DNA from: Hydrotalea sandarakina
GTDB lineage: Bacteria; Bacteroidota; Bacteroidia; Chitinophagales; Chitinophagaceae
Assembly: GCF_003254115.1 (NCBI RefSeq)
Contig: NZ_QKZV01000004.1
Coordinates: forward strand, 1 to 64,000
DNA length: 64,000 nt
Direction: 5' to 3'
Below are positions 36,266 to 45,865 of this stretch, piece by piece. The notes below the pieces were generated by a model. The model searched no databases, had not been told where the DNA came from, and worked only from the letters and a program-made list of their open reading frames with translations. Each line of letters begins with the position of its first letter. Position 1 is the first letter of the stretch. The translations under genes were made by a program, and so were the position numbers.

Positions 36266-36910
36266 TTAAGGTGCTAAACGTACTTTTTCCCAACTGCCAT
36301 TAGCTTGTAAATTATATTGAATTCTATCGTGCAATCGATTACTCCTGCCTTGCCAGAACTCCATCATAACGGGTTTTACGCAATAACCTCCCCAGAAATC
36401 GGGACGAGGAATAAATCCACCTTCATATTGCTGTGTGAATTTTTGAACAGCAAGCTCCAACTCTTCTCTGTTTTTAATTATCCGGCTTTGTGGCGAAGCC
36501 CATGCGCCAATGCGGCTGCCCTCGGGCCTTTGTTGAAAATAAGTATCACTTTCTTCAACCGATGCTTTTTCAACTATTCCTTCTATACGAATTTGCCTTT
36601 CCAATTCTTTCCAAAAAAACACTAATGCAGCATGTGGATTTTCAGCTAATTCATGCCCCTTGTGGCTGTTGTAATTTGTAAAAAAAACAAAGCCATCCTT
36701 ACTGTAATCTTTCAACAACACAATTCTGGCACTGGGTAATCCGGTTTTAGTGGCAGTAGCTAAAGTCATGGCATTTACTTCCTCAATTTCACTGTGTATT
36801 GCTTGTTGCCACCATTTTTCAAATTGATCAAATGGATTGTTGGCACAATCGCTTTCGTTTAACGATTGAAGTTTATAATCCTTTCGAATGTTTGCAATAT
36901 CTAAACGCAT
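36266..36910 (-). CDS. pdxH: Pyridoxamine 5'-phosphate oxidase
   Basis: This 214-aa FMN-dependent enzyme oxidises pyridoxamine- or pyridoxine-5'-phosphate to pyridoxal phosphate. The N-terminal KDY...NPFDQFEKWWQQA, the FMN-binding region ARIVLLKDYSKDGFVFFTNY, SHKGHELAENP and the C-terminal signature FWQGRSNRLHDRI are all typical. Length normal for the family. Single gene. Confidence 0.96.
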   Translation of the reverse strand: MRLDIANIRKDYKLQSLNESDCANNPFDQFEKWWQQAIHSEIEEVNAMTLATATKTGLPSARIVLLKDYSKDGFVFFTNYNSHKGHELAENPHAALVFFWKELERQIRIEGIVEKASVEESDTYFQQRPEGSRIGAWASPQSRIIKNREELELAVQKFTQQYEGGFIPRPDFWGGYCVKPVMMEFWQGRSNRLHDRIQYNLQANGSWEKVRLAP

Positions 36911-36983
36911 GGTACAAATTTAGAAGCTGCCATTGGTAAAAAATACTGATGTGCATCAGTTTTCATGAAATTCAACAGAAAAG

Positions 36984-39900
36984 TTATTCAATAATTTCAA
37001 ACTGTTTTTGTTGATGTTTTCCTGAGATATACGTATAAACGGCCGGAATAACAAACAAGGTTAAAATTAACGAAAACAGAATTCCGCCTACAACCACAAT
37101 ACCCAAAGGAATACGACTGGTGGATGCAGCACCTAAACTGAGTGCAATGGGTAATGCACCTAATGAGGTAGCTAAGCTGGTCATTAAAATGGGGCGCAGC
37201 CTTTGTGTAGCAGCTTGTACCACCGCATTTTCTTTAGCTAATCCATTTTCGCGTTTTTGATTGGCAAATTCCACAATTAAGATCCCATTTTTAGTTACCA
37301 ATCCAATTAACATAATCATTCCAATTTCAGAAAAGATGTTAAGGGTTTGATGGAAAATAAATAAGCTTAATAAAGCACCGGCTAATGCCAAAGGCACCGT
37401 TAACATGATGGTGAATGGATCCAAGAAACTTTCAAATTGTGCAGACAGCACCAAATAAATGAGTATTAACGCAAGTATAAATGCAAATAAGATGTTGGAT
37501 GAACTTTCAGCATAATCGCGGGATGGGCCATTTAAAGCAGTGTGATACGTTTCATCCAACAAGCGGTTGGCAATATTTTGCATGGCATTGATTCCATCAC
37601 CAATGGTTTTACCTTCTGCCAATGATGCCGATATGGTAGCTGATTTATAACGATTAAAATGATATAACGTAGCCGGATTGCTGTTTTCCTCTAAATGCAC
37701 TACTGCATCTAATGGAACTACATTGCCCGATTTTGTTCGAAGAAAAATATTCTTTATATCGTCCGGATTGTTTCTACCCTCTCTGTCAATTTGTGCAATT
37801 ACTTGATATTGATAACCATTCATAATGAAATAAGCCAACCTACCCCCACTAAAGGCAGCCTGTATGGCACCCACCACATCCGCCGTAGTTAATCCTAAAT
37901 CTTTCACCTTCATTCTATCAACCGTTAATCTAACTTCAGGCTTATTAAACTTTATGTTTACATCGGCATTAGCAAAGGTTTTATCTTTCCGCACCTCTTC
38001 CAGAAATTGCGGTAAAATACTTTTCAACTTATTCAAATCCTGATTTTGAATAATAAATTGAATAGGCAATGACCCTCTTGAAGCCAAACCAACGGAAATG
38101 GTTTGTTCTTGTATGGCAAAAATGCGGGCATCATTAAATTGAGGTAATTTTTTTTGTAAATCATTTACGATATCTGCCTGGCTGCGAGTTCGCAAATTTG
38201 GCTCTATTAAACCTAAACGGGGTTGTGATGTATTACTACCCGGACCAGCAGGTGTGCGAGCAAATACAAAATCGCGTTCAGGAATTGAATCGTATAAATA
38301 ATTAGCAAAATTATCTATGAAATTAACCATGTAATTATAACTGGTTCCTTCAGGTGCAGTAACTACGAAGCGAATACTGCTGCGATCTTCAACGGGTGCC
38401 AATTCCGATTGCAAATTGCGCATGAGCAAGCCAATTATAACTAAACAAATGGCAACAATTACCCAGGCCATCCATCTAATTTTCATAAATCCTTTCAAAG
38501 CACGTTGATACAATGCTTCCATGCCTGTAAAAAATGGTTCTGTTTTTTTATAAAACCATCCTTCATGTGCATTTTTTGTGTTTAAGTAAACATTTAGTAC
38601 CGGTGTTATGGTTAACGAAACAAAAGCAGAAATTAGCACTGCAGCTGCTAAAGTAACACCAAACTCTCTAAACAAACGCCCTACAAAACCTTCTAAAAAT
38701 ATAACGGGCAAAAACACCACTGCAAGTGTAATAGAGGTTGAAATAACTGCAAAGAAAATTTCTTTACTGCCTTCTAATGCAGCTTTTCGAATGGGCATTC
38801 CTTCTTCTAACTTTCTGAAAATATTTTCTGTAACAACTATCCCATCATCAACCACCAAACCCGTGGCCAATACAATGCCCAATAAAGTAAGAATATTAAT
38901 GGAAAACCCGGCAATATACATTACGAAGAAAGTTCCAATTAATGAAATGGGAATATCAATTAATGGGCGCAATGCAATTAACCAATTACGGAAGAAAAAG
39001 AAAATAACCAATACCACAAGCCCAAAGGCAATGAGTAAAGTTTCTTTTACTTCGGCAAGGCTTTTACGAATGTTTACCGTATTATCAATTAATACATGAA
39101 ACTGAATATCGGATTTATTAGATGCTTCAATTTGTTTTAATCTACGGTAAAATTCATTGGCAATTTCAATGTTATTGGCACCGGGTTGCGGAATAATGGC
39201 TAACCCTACTGCATTGACGCCATTGTATTTCCATGATTGTTCCAAATTTTCAGGACCTAATTCAATACGAGCCACATCATTTAATCGAACAATTCCTGTT
39301 GAATCTTCTTTTATAATTAAATCACGAAACTGTTGTTCATTGGTTAACCTACCCATGGTACGAATAACCATTTCCGTATTATTACCATATATTTTACCGG
39401 GTGGCAGTTCAATGTTTTCAGTTTTCAATGCATCACCTATATCAGTAAAAGCCACATTATGTGCCAACATTTTAGATGGATTCAACCAAATACGCATGGC
39501 ATAACGCTTTTGGCCAAATATGTTAATGGCGCTTACATCTTTAATGGTTTGCAATTGTTGTTGCAAAACGGTTTCTGCATAATCGCTAAGTTCCAATAAA
39601 CTTTTGGTGCGACTTTGTACAGCAAGAATCAAAATAAAATCGCTGTTTGCATCAGCTTTAGAAACAGTCGGTGGCGCATCAATATCTTGGGGTAAGCTGC
39701 GTTGTGCCTGGCCCACCTTATCGCGAACATCACTTGCAGCAGCTTCTAAATCAGTACCTAAATTAAATTCAACCGTAATTTGGCTACTGCCTAAACTACT
39801 GGTTGATGAAATGGAACGAATACCGGGAATCCCATTAATTTGCTTTTCAAGCGGCTCTGTAATCTGACTTTCAATAATATCGGCATTAGCACCGGTATAA

Positions 39901-40049
39901 TTCGTTGAAACGGTGATGATTGGCGGATCAATTGCCGGATAATCGCGTACGGCCAGGAATGTGTACCCCACTATACCAAATAAAATAATAATGAGGTTCA
40001 TTACCGTTGCCAATACGGGACGCTTTAATGAAAGGGCAGATATATTCAT
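36984..40049 (-). CDS. RND-family efflux transporter permease (AcrB/HAE1-like)
   Basis: 1021 aa with the standard RND layout: one N-terminal helix, a large periplasmic loop, five helices, a central helix pair, a second periplasmic loop and five C-terminal helices. The conserved proton-relay acidic residues are visible in GLVVDDGIVVTENI, and GLVTKNGILIVEFANQ marks the later half. It exports drugs or other hydrophobic compounds using proton motive force, together with the adaptor gene just upstream (38-bp gap). No TolC-like gene is in the operon, so a shared outer-membrane channel is likely. Confidence 0.95.
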   Translation of the reverse strand: MNISALSLKRPVLATVMNLIIILFGIVGYTFLAVRDYPAIDPPIITVSTNYTGANADIIESQITEPLEKQINGIPGIRSISSTSSLGSSQITVEFNLGTDLEAAASDVRDKVGQAQRSLPQDIDAPPTVSKADANSDFILILAVQSRTKSLLELSDYAETVLQQQLQTIKDVSAINIFGQKRYAMRIWLNPSKMLAHNVAFTDIGDALKTENIELPPGKIYGNNTEMVIRTMGRLTNEQQFRDLIIKEDSTGIVRLNDVARIELGPENLEQSWKYNGVNAVGLAIIPQPGANNIEIANEFYRRLKQIEASNKSDIQFHVLIDNTVNIRKSLAEVKETLLIAFGLVVLVIFFFFRNWLIALRPLIDIPISLIGTFFVMYIAGFSINILTLLGIVLATGLVVDDGIVVTENIFRKLEEGMPIRKAALEGSKEIFFAVISTSITLAVVFLPVIFLEGFVGRLFREFGVTLAAAVLISAFVSLTITPVLNVYLNTKNAHEGWFYKKTEPFFTGMEALYQRALKGFMKIRWMAWVIVAICLVIIGLLMRNLQSELAPVEDRSSIRFVVTAPEGTSYNYMVNFIDNFANYLYDSIPERDFVFARTPAGPGSNTSQPRLGLIEPNLRTRSQADIVNDLQKKLPQFNDARIFAIQEQTISVGLASRGSLPIQFIIQNQDLNKLKSILPQFLEEVRKDKTFANADVNIKFNKPEVRLTVDRMKVKDLGLTTADVVGAIQAAFSGGRLAYFIMNGYQYQVIAQIDREGRNNPDDIKNIFLRTKSGNVVPLDAVVHLEENSNPATLYHFNRYKSATISASLAEGKTIGDGINAMQNIANRLLDETYHTALNGPSRDYAESSSNILFAFILALILIYLVLSAQFESFLDPFTIMLTVPLALAGALLSLFIFHQTLNIFSEIGMIMLIGLVTKNGILIVEFANQKRENGLAKENAVVQAATQRLRPILMTSLATSLGALPIALSLGAASTSRIPLGIVVVGGILFSLILTLFVIPAVYTYISGKHQQKQFEIIE

Positions 40050-40087
40050 GAATTAATACAACTTGAACGTTTTGGAATACAATACCA

Positions 40088-41146
40088 TTAATTGGAAAAT
40101 TCGGACAATTGCTTCACACTTCTTACCTGAACAGCATTTTGTGGCCTTGCGAACAACACACCCGTAACTACCACCGTATCGCCTTTTTGAATGCCTTTTA
40201 CAACCTCAACGGCATCTGCTTGCCGAACGCCTGTTTCTACATTTACAAAAAAAGCTTTCCCATTTTTTACCAATACCGCTTGCTTATTTTTATCGTCGGG
40301 AATTAATGCATTCGTAGGCACCAAAATAGCTTTTTTATCATTATTGGTAGCTACAATTACTTTCACAAATGCACCCGGATTAACACCTCCTTCTTCCAAC
40401 AAGGCACGAACTTTAATATTGCGAGTGGCGGTATTTATTTGAGGTTCTGCAGCAATAATGGTTGCTTTTTGAGTAGATTTCTCTGCAGCATCGCTTTTAA
40501 CAATAACGGTATTGCCTTTGCGAATATAGCGAGCATATTCCTCAGGCATGGTAAAATCAATTTTTAAACGATTTAATTGTTGCAAAGTAGCAATAACTGA
40601 TGCCGGAGTAACATAAGCACCAGGGCTAACCTGTCGCAAACCCATTGTGCCATCGAAAGGTGCTTTTATAATGGTTTTATCAATTAATGACTGGGTATAA
40701 GCAATATCGGCTTGAATACTTTTTACTTGATTGAGCGATGCATCATAATCACTCTGATTGATACCATTTATATTAAGTAGTTTTTTATTCCGTTGCTCCG
40801 TAATTTCGGCCAACTGCAATTGTACTTTTAATTTAGCCAACTGAGCTTGTAAATCGGCATCATTAATTGTAGCAACCACTGTTCCTTTGGTTACCGGTTT
40901 TCCTTCCGGCACATTTAAATATGTTAATCGACCACTTACTTCAGGCCTTAACTCAACATATTCATTGGCTACTACGGTACCATTTGCTTCAATTTGAGAA
41001 ACAATAGATTGTGGGGTAGCAATTAAAACATCTACTACGGGTATGGAAGCACTGGTTGCCTTAGCAGTGTTTTTTCCCTTTTTCGTATGGCAAGCCAATA
41101 ATGCAAAACTAAAGCCGGCAATGGCACAAACAATTGGTTTTATCAT
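40088..41146 (-). CDS. RND efflux periplasmic adaptor (membrane fusion protein)
   Basis: About 352 aa from ATG 41146, which begins MIKPIVCAIAGFSFALLAC, a lipoprotein signal. The frame is open to 41185, but a TAATTTTG promoter element overlaps that region. The biotin/lipoyl-like halves (SGRLTYLNVPEGKPVTKGTVVATI, then IIKAPFDGTMGLRQVSPGAYV) flank a helical hairpin. The C-terminal beta-barrel and membrane-proximal domain follow. It links the permease downstream to an outer-membrane channel. Confidence 0.93.
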   Translation of the reverse strand: MIKPIVCAIAGFSFALLACHTKKGKNTAKATSASIPVVDVLIATPQSIVSQIEANGTVVANEYVELRPEVSGRLTYLNVPEGKPVTKGTVVATINDADLQAQLAKLKVQLQLAEITEQRNKKLLNINGINQSDYDASLNQVKSIQADIAYTQSLIDKTIIKAPFDGTMGLRQVSPGAYVTPASVIATLQQLNRLKIDFTMPEEYARYIRKGNTVIVKSDAAEKSTQKATIIAAEPQINTATRNIKVRALLEEGGVNPGAFVKVIVATNNDKKAILVPTNALIPDDKNKQAVLVKNGKAFFVNVETGVRQADAVEVVKGIQKGDTVVVTGVLFARPQNAVQVRSVKQLSEFSN

Positions 41147-41182
41147 TGAAACAGCGGGTTGAAGTTTGGTTGCTAATATAAC

Positions 41183-41190
41183 CAAAATTA
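41183..41190 (-). promoter_or_regulatory. Putative promoter -7 element of the RND operon
   Basis: The minus strand reads TAATTTTG, 36 bp upstream of the preferred ATG 41146. No clear -33 element at normal spacing. Confidence 0.45.
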
Positions 41191-41325
41191 CCCGGCAGTG
41201 GACAAATGAAGGATGAACGGACGAAAAAGCTGTATTAAAGAATCAATGAAATGACCATACATTTAATTTTAATTCAATTCAATTTTTGACAAGATAATAT
41301 TCCATGGAACATTTTTTTGAAAAAG

Positions 41326-42297
41326 CTATTTCATAGTTATTATTTCAAAATGTTGTACCTTATTTTTCAACGGCTTTAGTGTTTTAAGATAAGCGTAAAT
41401 TGCGGACAAATCATTTGTATCCATTCCGCCATACATAGACCATGGCATAATGGTATTTATTTTCTTATCTGTCATGGTTTCTAAATTTGCAGTATCGCTA
41501 TAGGTTTTGAATCGGGCAATAAAACTTTCCCGAGTCCAATTACCAATACCGGTTTCTTTATCGGGCGTAATATTGGCTGAGTAAACATTACCATTGGGCA
41601 TTTTAAACAATCGGCCTCCGGCAAAAGCCATATCCTTTATTAAGTTACCTTTTTCTTGCATGGTATGGCATTCCATACAAGCAGCAATACTTACCAAGTA
41701 GTTACCATAAGCTATAGTATCGGAGGGCTTAGGTTTGGCCATGGGCACTGCTTTTTGGGGAATAGTGTTTAAAATTAAATTCATGGGGAATTGAATGGAA
41801 CGAGGTGGAATAACATTTTGAATGGGGTGCAGTGAACGTATATAAGCAATGATATCCAATACATCTTCTTTATCCATATTGCCATAATATGGGTAAGGCA
41901 TTACCGGAAAAATGGCATGTCCGTTTTTATCAACACCGGTGGTAATTACCCGATAAATTTCACCATCGGTCCAGGTACTTAAATTAGCGGGTGTTATGTT
42001 TTTTGAATAAAACTTGCCCGGAAAGCCAAGTTCTTCACCAAAATATTCTCCGCCCTTACCCTCTGTACCCGGAGTAATGGGACCGGTATATTTTTTCCAG
42101 TTACGGGTGGAATGACAATCCATACAAACCGTAACATGATTGGCCAAATAAGCACCATGCTGAACGCGCTGTGGAGTAATATCAACTGTTAATTCAGGGG
42201 CATTGCCAACATTAGGCAATACATATTGCAGGTAAATAAACACTGCAGCTATCATTAGCAGCAACAAAGCCCCAACCCAAATAAGTATTTTTTTCAT
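41326..42297 (-). CDS. Dihaem cytochrome c family protein
   Basis: 323 aa with an N-terminal membrane anchor (residues about 5-27) and two cytochrome c domains, each with a CxxCH haem site (VCMDCHS near 58 and ACMECHT near 211). Possible Met ligands lie in FPVMPYPYYG and IMPWSMYGGM. It is probably a periplasmic electron carrier or the cytochrome subunit of a membrane dehydrogenase. Similar dihaem proteins accompany alcohol/aldehyde dehydrogenases, but no such gene is seen beside it. Confidence 0.88.
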   Translation of the reverse strand: MKKILIWVGALLLLMIAAVFIYLQYVLPNVGNAPELTVDITPQRVQHGAYLANHVTVCMDCHSTRNWKKYTGPITPGTEGKGGEYFGEELGFPGKFYSKNITPANLSTWTDGEIYRVITTGVDKNGHAIFPVMPYPYYGNMDKEDVLDIIAYIRSLHPIQNVIPPRSIQFPMNLILNTIPQKAVPMAKPKPSDTIAYGNYLVSIAACMECHTMQEKGNLIKDMAFAGGRLFKMPNGNVYSANITPDKETGIGNWTRESFIARFKTYSDTANLETMTDKKINTIMPWSMYGGMDTNDLSAIYAYLKTLKPLKNKVQHFEIITMK

Positions 42298-42489
42298 GAC
42301 AGGATGTTTTAGGGTAAATGGATGGCTATGCAGGTTTTGAGTTGATTGAAGAATAGTAAAATACGGCGGAAGTTTTATTTATACAAGCACAATTTTTAAC
42401 CCGGACAAAATAATTAAATAATATTTTTAGCAAAATTTGCTAAAAATATTAGTGTGCGTAATTTTATTTCCTTAACTTCGTGGCATTAT

Positions 42490-42497
42490 TAATTTTG
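42490..42497 (+). promoter_or_regulatory. Putative recA promoter -7 element
   Basis: TAATTTTG lies 16 bp upstream of the recA ATG and fits TAnnTTTG. I saw no LexA-type palindrome in the 200 bp upstream. Confidence 0.4.
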
Positions 42498-42513
42498 GAA
42501 GAAAATAATTGAT

Positions 42514-43539
42514 ATGAGTAATGCAGATAAACTGAAAGCACTGAAACTTACTATAGACAAGATTGACAAGGATTATGGCAAGGGAAGTGTTATGATGATG
42601 AATGAAAAACCGGAACGATTGAATGAAGTAATTTCAACCGGTTCAATTGGTTTAGATATTGCCTTAGGCATTGGCGGATTACCGAAGGGAAGAGTAATTG
42701 AAATATATGGACCTGAGTCATCCGGTAAAACCACTATTGCCACCCATGTAATTGCTGAAGCGCAAAAGAAAGGAGGCATTTGTGCCATTATAGATGCAGA
42801 ACATGCATTTGACAGTAATTATGCGCAAAAATTAGGTGTTGATGTTGACAATCTTTTAATATCACAACCGGATTATGGAGAACAAGCTTTAGAAATAGCA
42901 GATCGATTAATCCTTTCCGGTGCCTTAGATGTTGTGGTTATTGACTCTGTTGCAGCCTTGGTGCCTAAAGGCGAATTAGAAGGTGAAATGGGCGACAGCA
43001 AAATGGGTTTACAAGCCCGTTTAATGAGCCAAGCCTTGCGAAAACTAACGGCCACCATTAGCAAAACCAATACCGTTTGTATTTTTATTAACCAATTGCG
43101 CGAAAAAATTGGAGTAATGTTTGGCAATCCGGAAACAACAACCGGTGGTAATGCTTTAAAATTTTATTCATCCGTTCGTTTAGATATACGCCGCATTGCG
43201 CAAATAAAAGATGGCGATGAAGCAATTGGTAACAGGGTAAAAGTAAAAGTGGTTAAAAACAAAGTAGCCCCACCTTTCCGTTCCGCTGAATTTGATATAA
43301 TTTTTGGACAAGGTATTAGTAAGATTGGTGAAATAATTGATATGGGTGTTGAATTGGGAATTGTACAAAAAAGCGGTAGTTGGTTTAGTTATGATAACAA
43401 CAAATTAGGTCAGGGTCGCGATGCAGTGAAACAATTATTGCAAGACAATCCCGAATTGGCTAATGAAATTGAAGGAAAAATTAGAGCAAAAATTTTAGAA
43501 GCCAACAGTGCTGTAGAAACTGTGGCAGCAAAAGCATAA
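42514..43539 (+). CDS. recA: Recombinase RecA
   Basis: 341 aa. Walker [12 protein letters not shown] near residue 70, Walker [13 protein letters not shown] near 145, the L2-region [30 protein letters not shown] and the C-terminal KQGRD-like [12 protein letters not shown] are all present. It forms ATP-dependent filaments on single-stranded DNA for homologous recombination and SOS co-protease activity. Monocistronic, with a strong terminator 30 bp downstream. Confidence 0.98.
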   Translation: MSNADKLKALKLTIDKIDKDYGKGSVMMMNEKPERLNEVISTGSIGLDIALGIGGLPKGRVIEIYGPESSGKTTIATHVIAEAQKKGGICAIIDAEHAFDSNYAQKLGVDVDNLLISQPDYGEQALEIADRLILSGALDVVVIDSVAALVPKGELEGEMGDSKMGLQARLMSQALRKLTATISKTNTVCIFINQLREKIGVMFGNPETTTGGNALKFYSSVRLDIRRIAQIKDGDEAIGNRVKVKVVKNKVAPPFRSAEFDIIFGQGISKIGEIIDMGVELGIVQKSGSWFSYDNNKLGQGRDAVKQLLQDNPELANEIEGKIRAKILEANSAVETVAAKA

Positions 43540-43569
43540 GTTTTTTGGATTTAACAGGTTAGTAAGTGT

Positions 43570-43602
43570 AAAGCCGTCTTTCGTTTGAAGGATGGCTTTT
43601 TT
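43570..43602 (+). terminator. Rho-independent terminator of recA
   Basis: AAAGCCGTCTTTC pairs with GAAGGATGGCTTT (two G-T wobbles) around a 4-nt loop, followed by a T run. Confidence 0.85.
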
Positions 43603-43666
43603 ATTTGTGTACATTATTTCTTCTCGGCAAATTGTATCTTCATAGCTCAAACATTCAATCAAACGT

Positions 43667-44137
43667 ATGGCAAATTTTCGGTTATTGGCAAAAAGAAAAA
43701 GAATTGCTTTGGTAGCACATGATAATAAAAAAAGTGATTTAATAGCGTGGGCCGAATACAATAAAGAAGTTTTAGCAAAACATGAACTTATTTCAACCGG
43801 AACCACAGGAAAATTGATTGAAGCGGCATTAGATCGTCCGGTAAAAAAATTATTGAGTGGTCCATTGGGAGGCGATCAACAAATTGGAAGCATGATTGCT
43901 ACAGGGGAAATTGACATCATGATATTTTTCTGGGATCCCATGGAAGCGCAACCACACGATAGCGATGTAAAAGCTTTATTGCGTTTATGTGTAGCATGGA
44001 ATATACCCATGGCCTGTGACAGAGCAACGGCAGATTTTTTAATGACTTCGCCCTTTATGCATGAAACCTATGAATTAGCTATTCCCGACTATACGCAATA
44101 TTTAACCCGCAAAATTGAAACACCCAACCATCCTTAA
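43667..44137 (+). CDS. mgsA: Methylglyoxal synthase
   Basis: 156 aa. It converts dihydroxyacetone phosphate to methylglyoxal and phosphate, a bypass of lower glycolysis. The signature region LVAHDNKKSDL, STGTTGKLIEA, SGPLGGDQQIG (catalytic Asp) and FFWDPMEAQPHDSDVKALLR (catalytic His) is complete. An acetyltransferase gene starts 18 bp downstream and is probably cotranscribed. Confidence 0.96.
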   Translation: MANFRLLAKRKRIALVAHDNKKSDLIAWAEYNKEVLAKHELISTGTTGKLIEAALDRPVKKLLSGPLGGDQQIGSMIATGEIDIMIFFWDPMEAQPHDSDVKALLRLCVAWNIPMACDRATADFLMTSPFMHETYELAIPDYTQYLTRKIETPNHP

Positions 44138-44155
44138 TATTTAAACCTTCTGTTC

Positions 44156-44701
44156 TTGACAAAACAAGTAACCCATATTAACGAAAACGCAAGTGTTACA
44201 TTAAAACCCTGGAACAAAAATGATGCTGCTGCATTAGCCAATATAGCAGATAATAAAAAAATATTTATGCAGGTGCGCGATTCATTTCCGCAGCCTTATA
44301 CACTTACTGATGCATTGAAATGGATTGATGCGCATTTACAAACAAGCAAAGCCACAAATTTTGCCATCTGGTATAATAATGAATTGGCAGGTAGTATTGG
44401 TTATGTACCCCAGGAAAATGAACGGAGGCACATTGCCGAAATAGGTTATTTTATTGGGGAAGTATTTTGGGGGAAACAAATTGCAACAAAAGCAGTTGAG
44501 CAACTATTACAGTTAATACAGCAACAACAAAAGTTTTATAGAATTGAGGCTTACGTTTTTGAAAAAAATGTGGCTTCTGTTAAAGTACTTCAAAAAAATG
44601 GCTTCTTTTTAGAAGGCATACAACATAAAGCTGCCATTAAAAACAATGAAATGCAAAATGTGTTGGTGTGGGTGAAATTTTTAACCAACTACAAAGTTTA
44701 A
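44156..44701 (+). CDS. GNAT-family N-acetyltransferase
   Basis: 181 aa starting at TTG 44156; no ATG occurs before the conserved region. It resembles RimJ/RimL-type acetyltransferases: TLKPWNKNDAAALANIADN at the start, IAEIGYFIGEVFWGKQIATKAVEQLL as the acetyl-CoA binding segment (Q/R-x-x-G/A is partly degenerate as GKQIA), and YVFEKNVASVKVLQKNGF near the end. It uses acetyl-CoA to modify an amine on an unknown substrate. Confidence 0.85.
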   Translation: MTKQVTHINENASVTLKPWNKNDAAALANIADNKKIFMQVRDSFPQPYTLTDALKWIDAHLQTSKATNFAIWYNNELAGSIGYVPQENERRHIAEIGYFIGEVFWGKQIATKAVEQLLQLIQQQQKFYRIEAYVFEKNVASVKVLQKNGFFLEGIQHKAAIKNNEMQNVLVWVKFLTNYKV

Positions 44702-44776
44702 TCATATGTAGTTTTACTAGTTCTTAAAAAAATGACAACAAAATAAATGCAGTACGTTAACTAGATGAAATAAAAA

Positions 44777-45853
44777 CTACTTCAAATACGCTAATACTAA
44801 TTGTCCCATCTGCTCAGTACCAACAATATTTGCGGCCTGTGTAGATGAATTAGCAATATCACGGGTACGATAACCTGCTTTTAAAACTGCATCTACAGCG
44901 GCAATTACCGCATTCGATTCCGTTGTTAAACCAAAACTAATATCCAACATTAATGCAACCGATAATATAGATGCTAAAGGATTGGCTACACCTTTACCGG
45001 TTATATCATGTGCCGAACCATGAATGGGTTCATACACACCGGTTCCATCGCCAATGGAAGCAGAGGCCAACATACCCATAGAACCGGCAATTTGTGAAGC
45101 TTCATCGGTTAATATATCCCCAAACAAATTAGCCGTTACAACAACATCAAAACGAGTAGGTTCTTTAATTAACAGCATGGCAGTAGCATCTACAAATTGA
45201 TGCTCAACTGTAACATCAGGATAATCTAATGCTACTTGCTGCACTACTTCACGCCAAAGGCGACTGGTTTCAATAACATTGGCTTTATCAACCGAACATA
45301 ATTTTTTTCTTCTGGTACGTGCAGCCTCAAATGCTTTACGCGCAATTCGTTCAATTTCATATCGGCTATATTCAGCAACATCGAATGCGGTATTACCATT
45401 GTTCTTTCTGCCTTTTTCACCAAAATAAATATCCCCGGTTAATTCACGAAAAAACAAAATATCGGCACCTTTTAAAATCTCAGGTTTAATACTGGAAGCA
45501 TCTAATAATTCATCAAATAATTTTATGGGACGAATATTGGCATATAAACCCAGTTCCTTACGCATTTTTAGTAAACCCTGTTCAGGTCTAACTTTAGCTG
45601 TGGGGTCATTATCATACTTAGGATGGCCAACAGCACCAAAAAGCACTGCATCGCTTTGTTTCATTTTTGTAAGCGATTCATCCGGCAATGGGGTACCGGT
45701 AGCTTCAATAGCTACATGCCCAATTAAAGCAGTATCATAACTAAATTGATGATGGTATTTTTGTGCAATAGCATCTAAAACTAACTTTCCTACTGCTGTA
45801 ACTTCTTTTCCTATGCCATCACCGGGCACTACTAAAATTTTTTTATTAGCCAT
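44777..45853 (-). CDS. leuB: 3-Isopropylmalate dehydrogenase
   Basis: 358 aa. It oxidises and decarboxylates 3-isopropylmalate (leucine) and, by the same chemistry, methylmalate (isoleucine from citramalate). The family signature NLFGDILTDEASQIAGSMGMLASASIG supplies the catalytic Asp residues, and GDGIGKEVT opens the protein. FGAVGHPKYDN and ELTGDIYFGEKGR are typical of LeuB rather than isocitrate dehydrogenase. Last gene of the leuC-leuD-cimA-leuB operon, 12 bp after cimA. Confidence 0.96.
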   Translation of the reverse strand: MANKKILVVPGDGIGKEVTAVGKLVLDAIAQKYHHQFSYDTALIGHVAIEATGTPLPDESLTKMKQSDAVLFGAVGHPKYDNDPTAKVRPEQGLLKMRKELGLYANIRPIKLFDELLDASSIKPEILKGADILFFRELTGDIYFGEKGRKNNGNTAFDVAEYSRYEIERIARKAFEAARTRRKKLCSVDKANVIETSRLWREVVQQVALDYPDVTVEHQFVDATAMLLIKEPTRFDVVVTANLFGDILTDEASQIAGSMGMLASASIGDGTGVYEPIHGSAHDITGKGVANPLASILSVALMLDISFGLTTESNAVIAAVDAVLKAGYRTRDIANSSTQAANIVGTEQMGQLVLAYLK

Positions 45854-45865
45854 TGCGTATAAACT

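Noticed and set aside
38608-39099. 163-aa open frame opposite the RND permease gene
   Set aside because: It is a shadow of a well-supported transporter gene, with no motif of its own.
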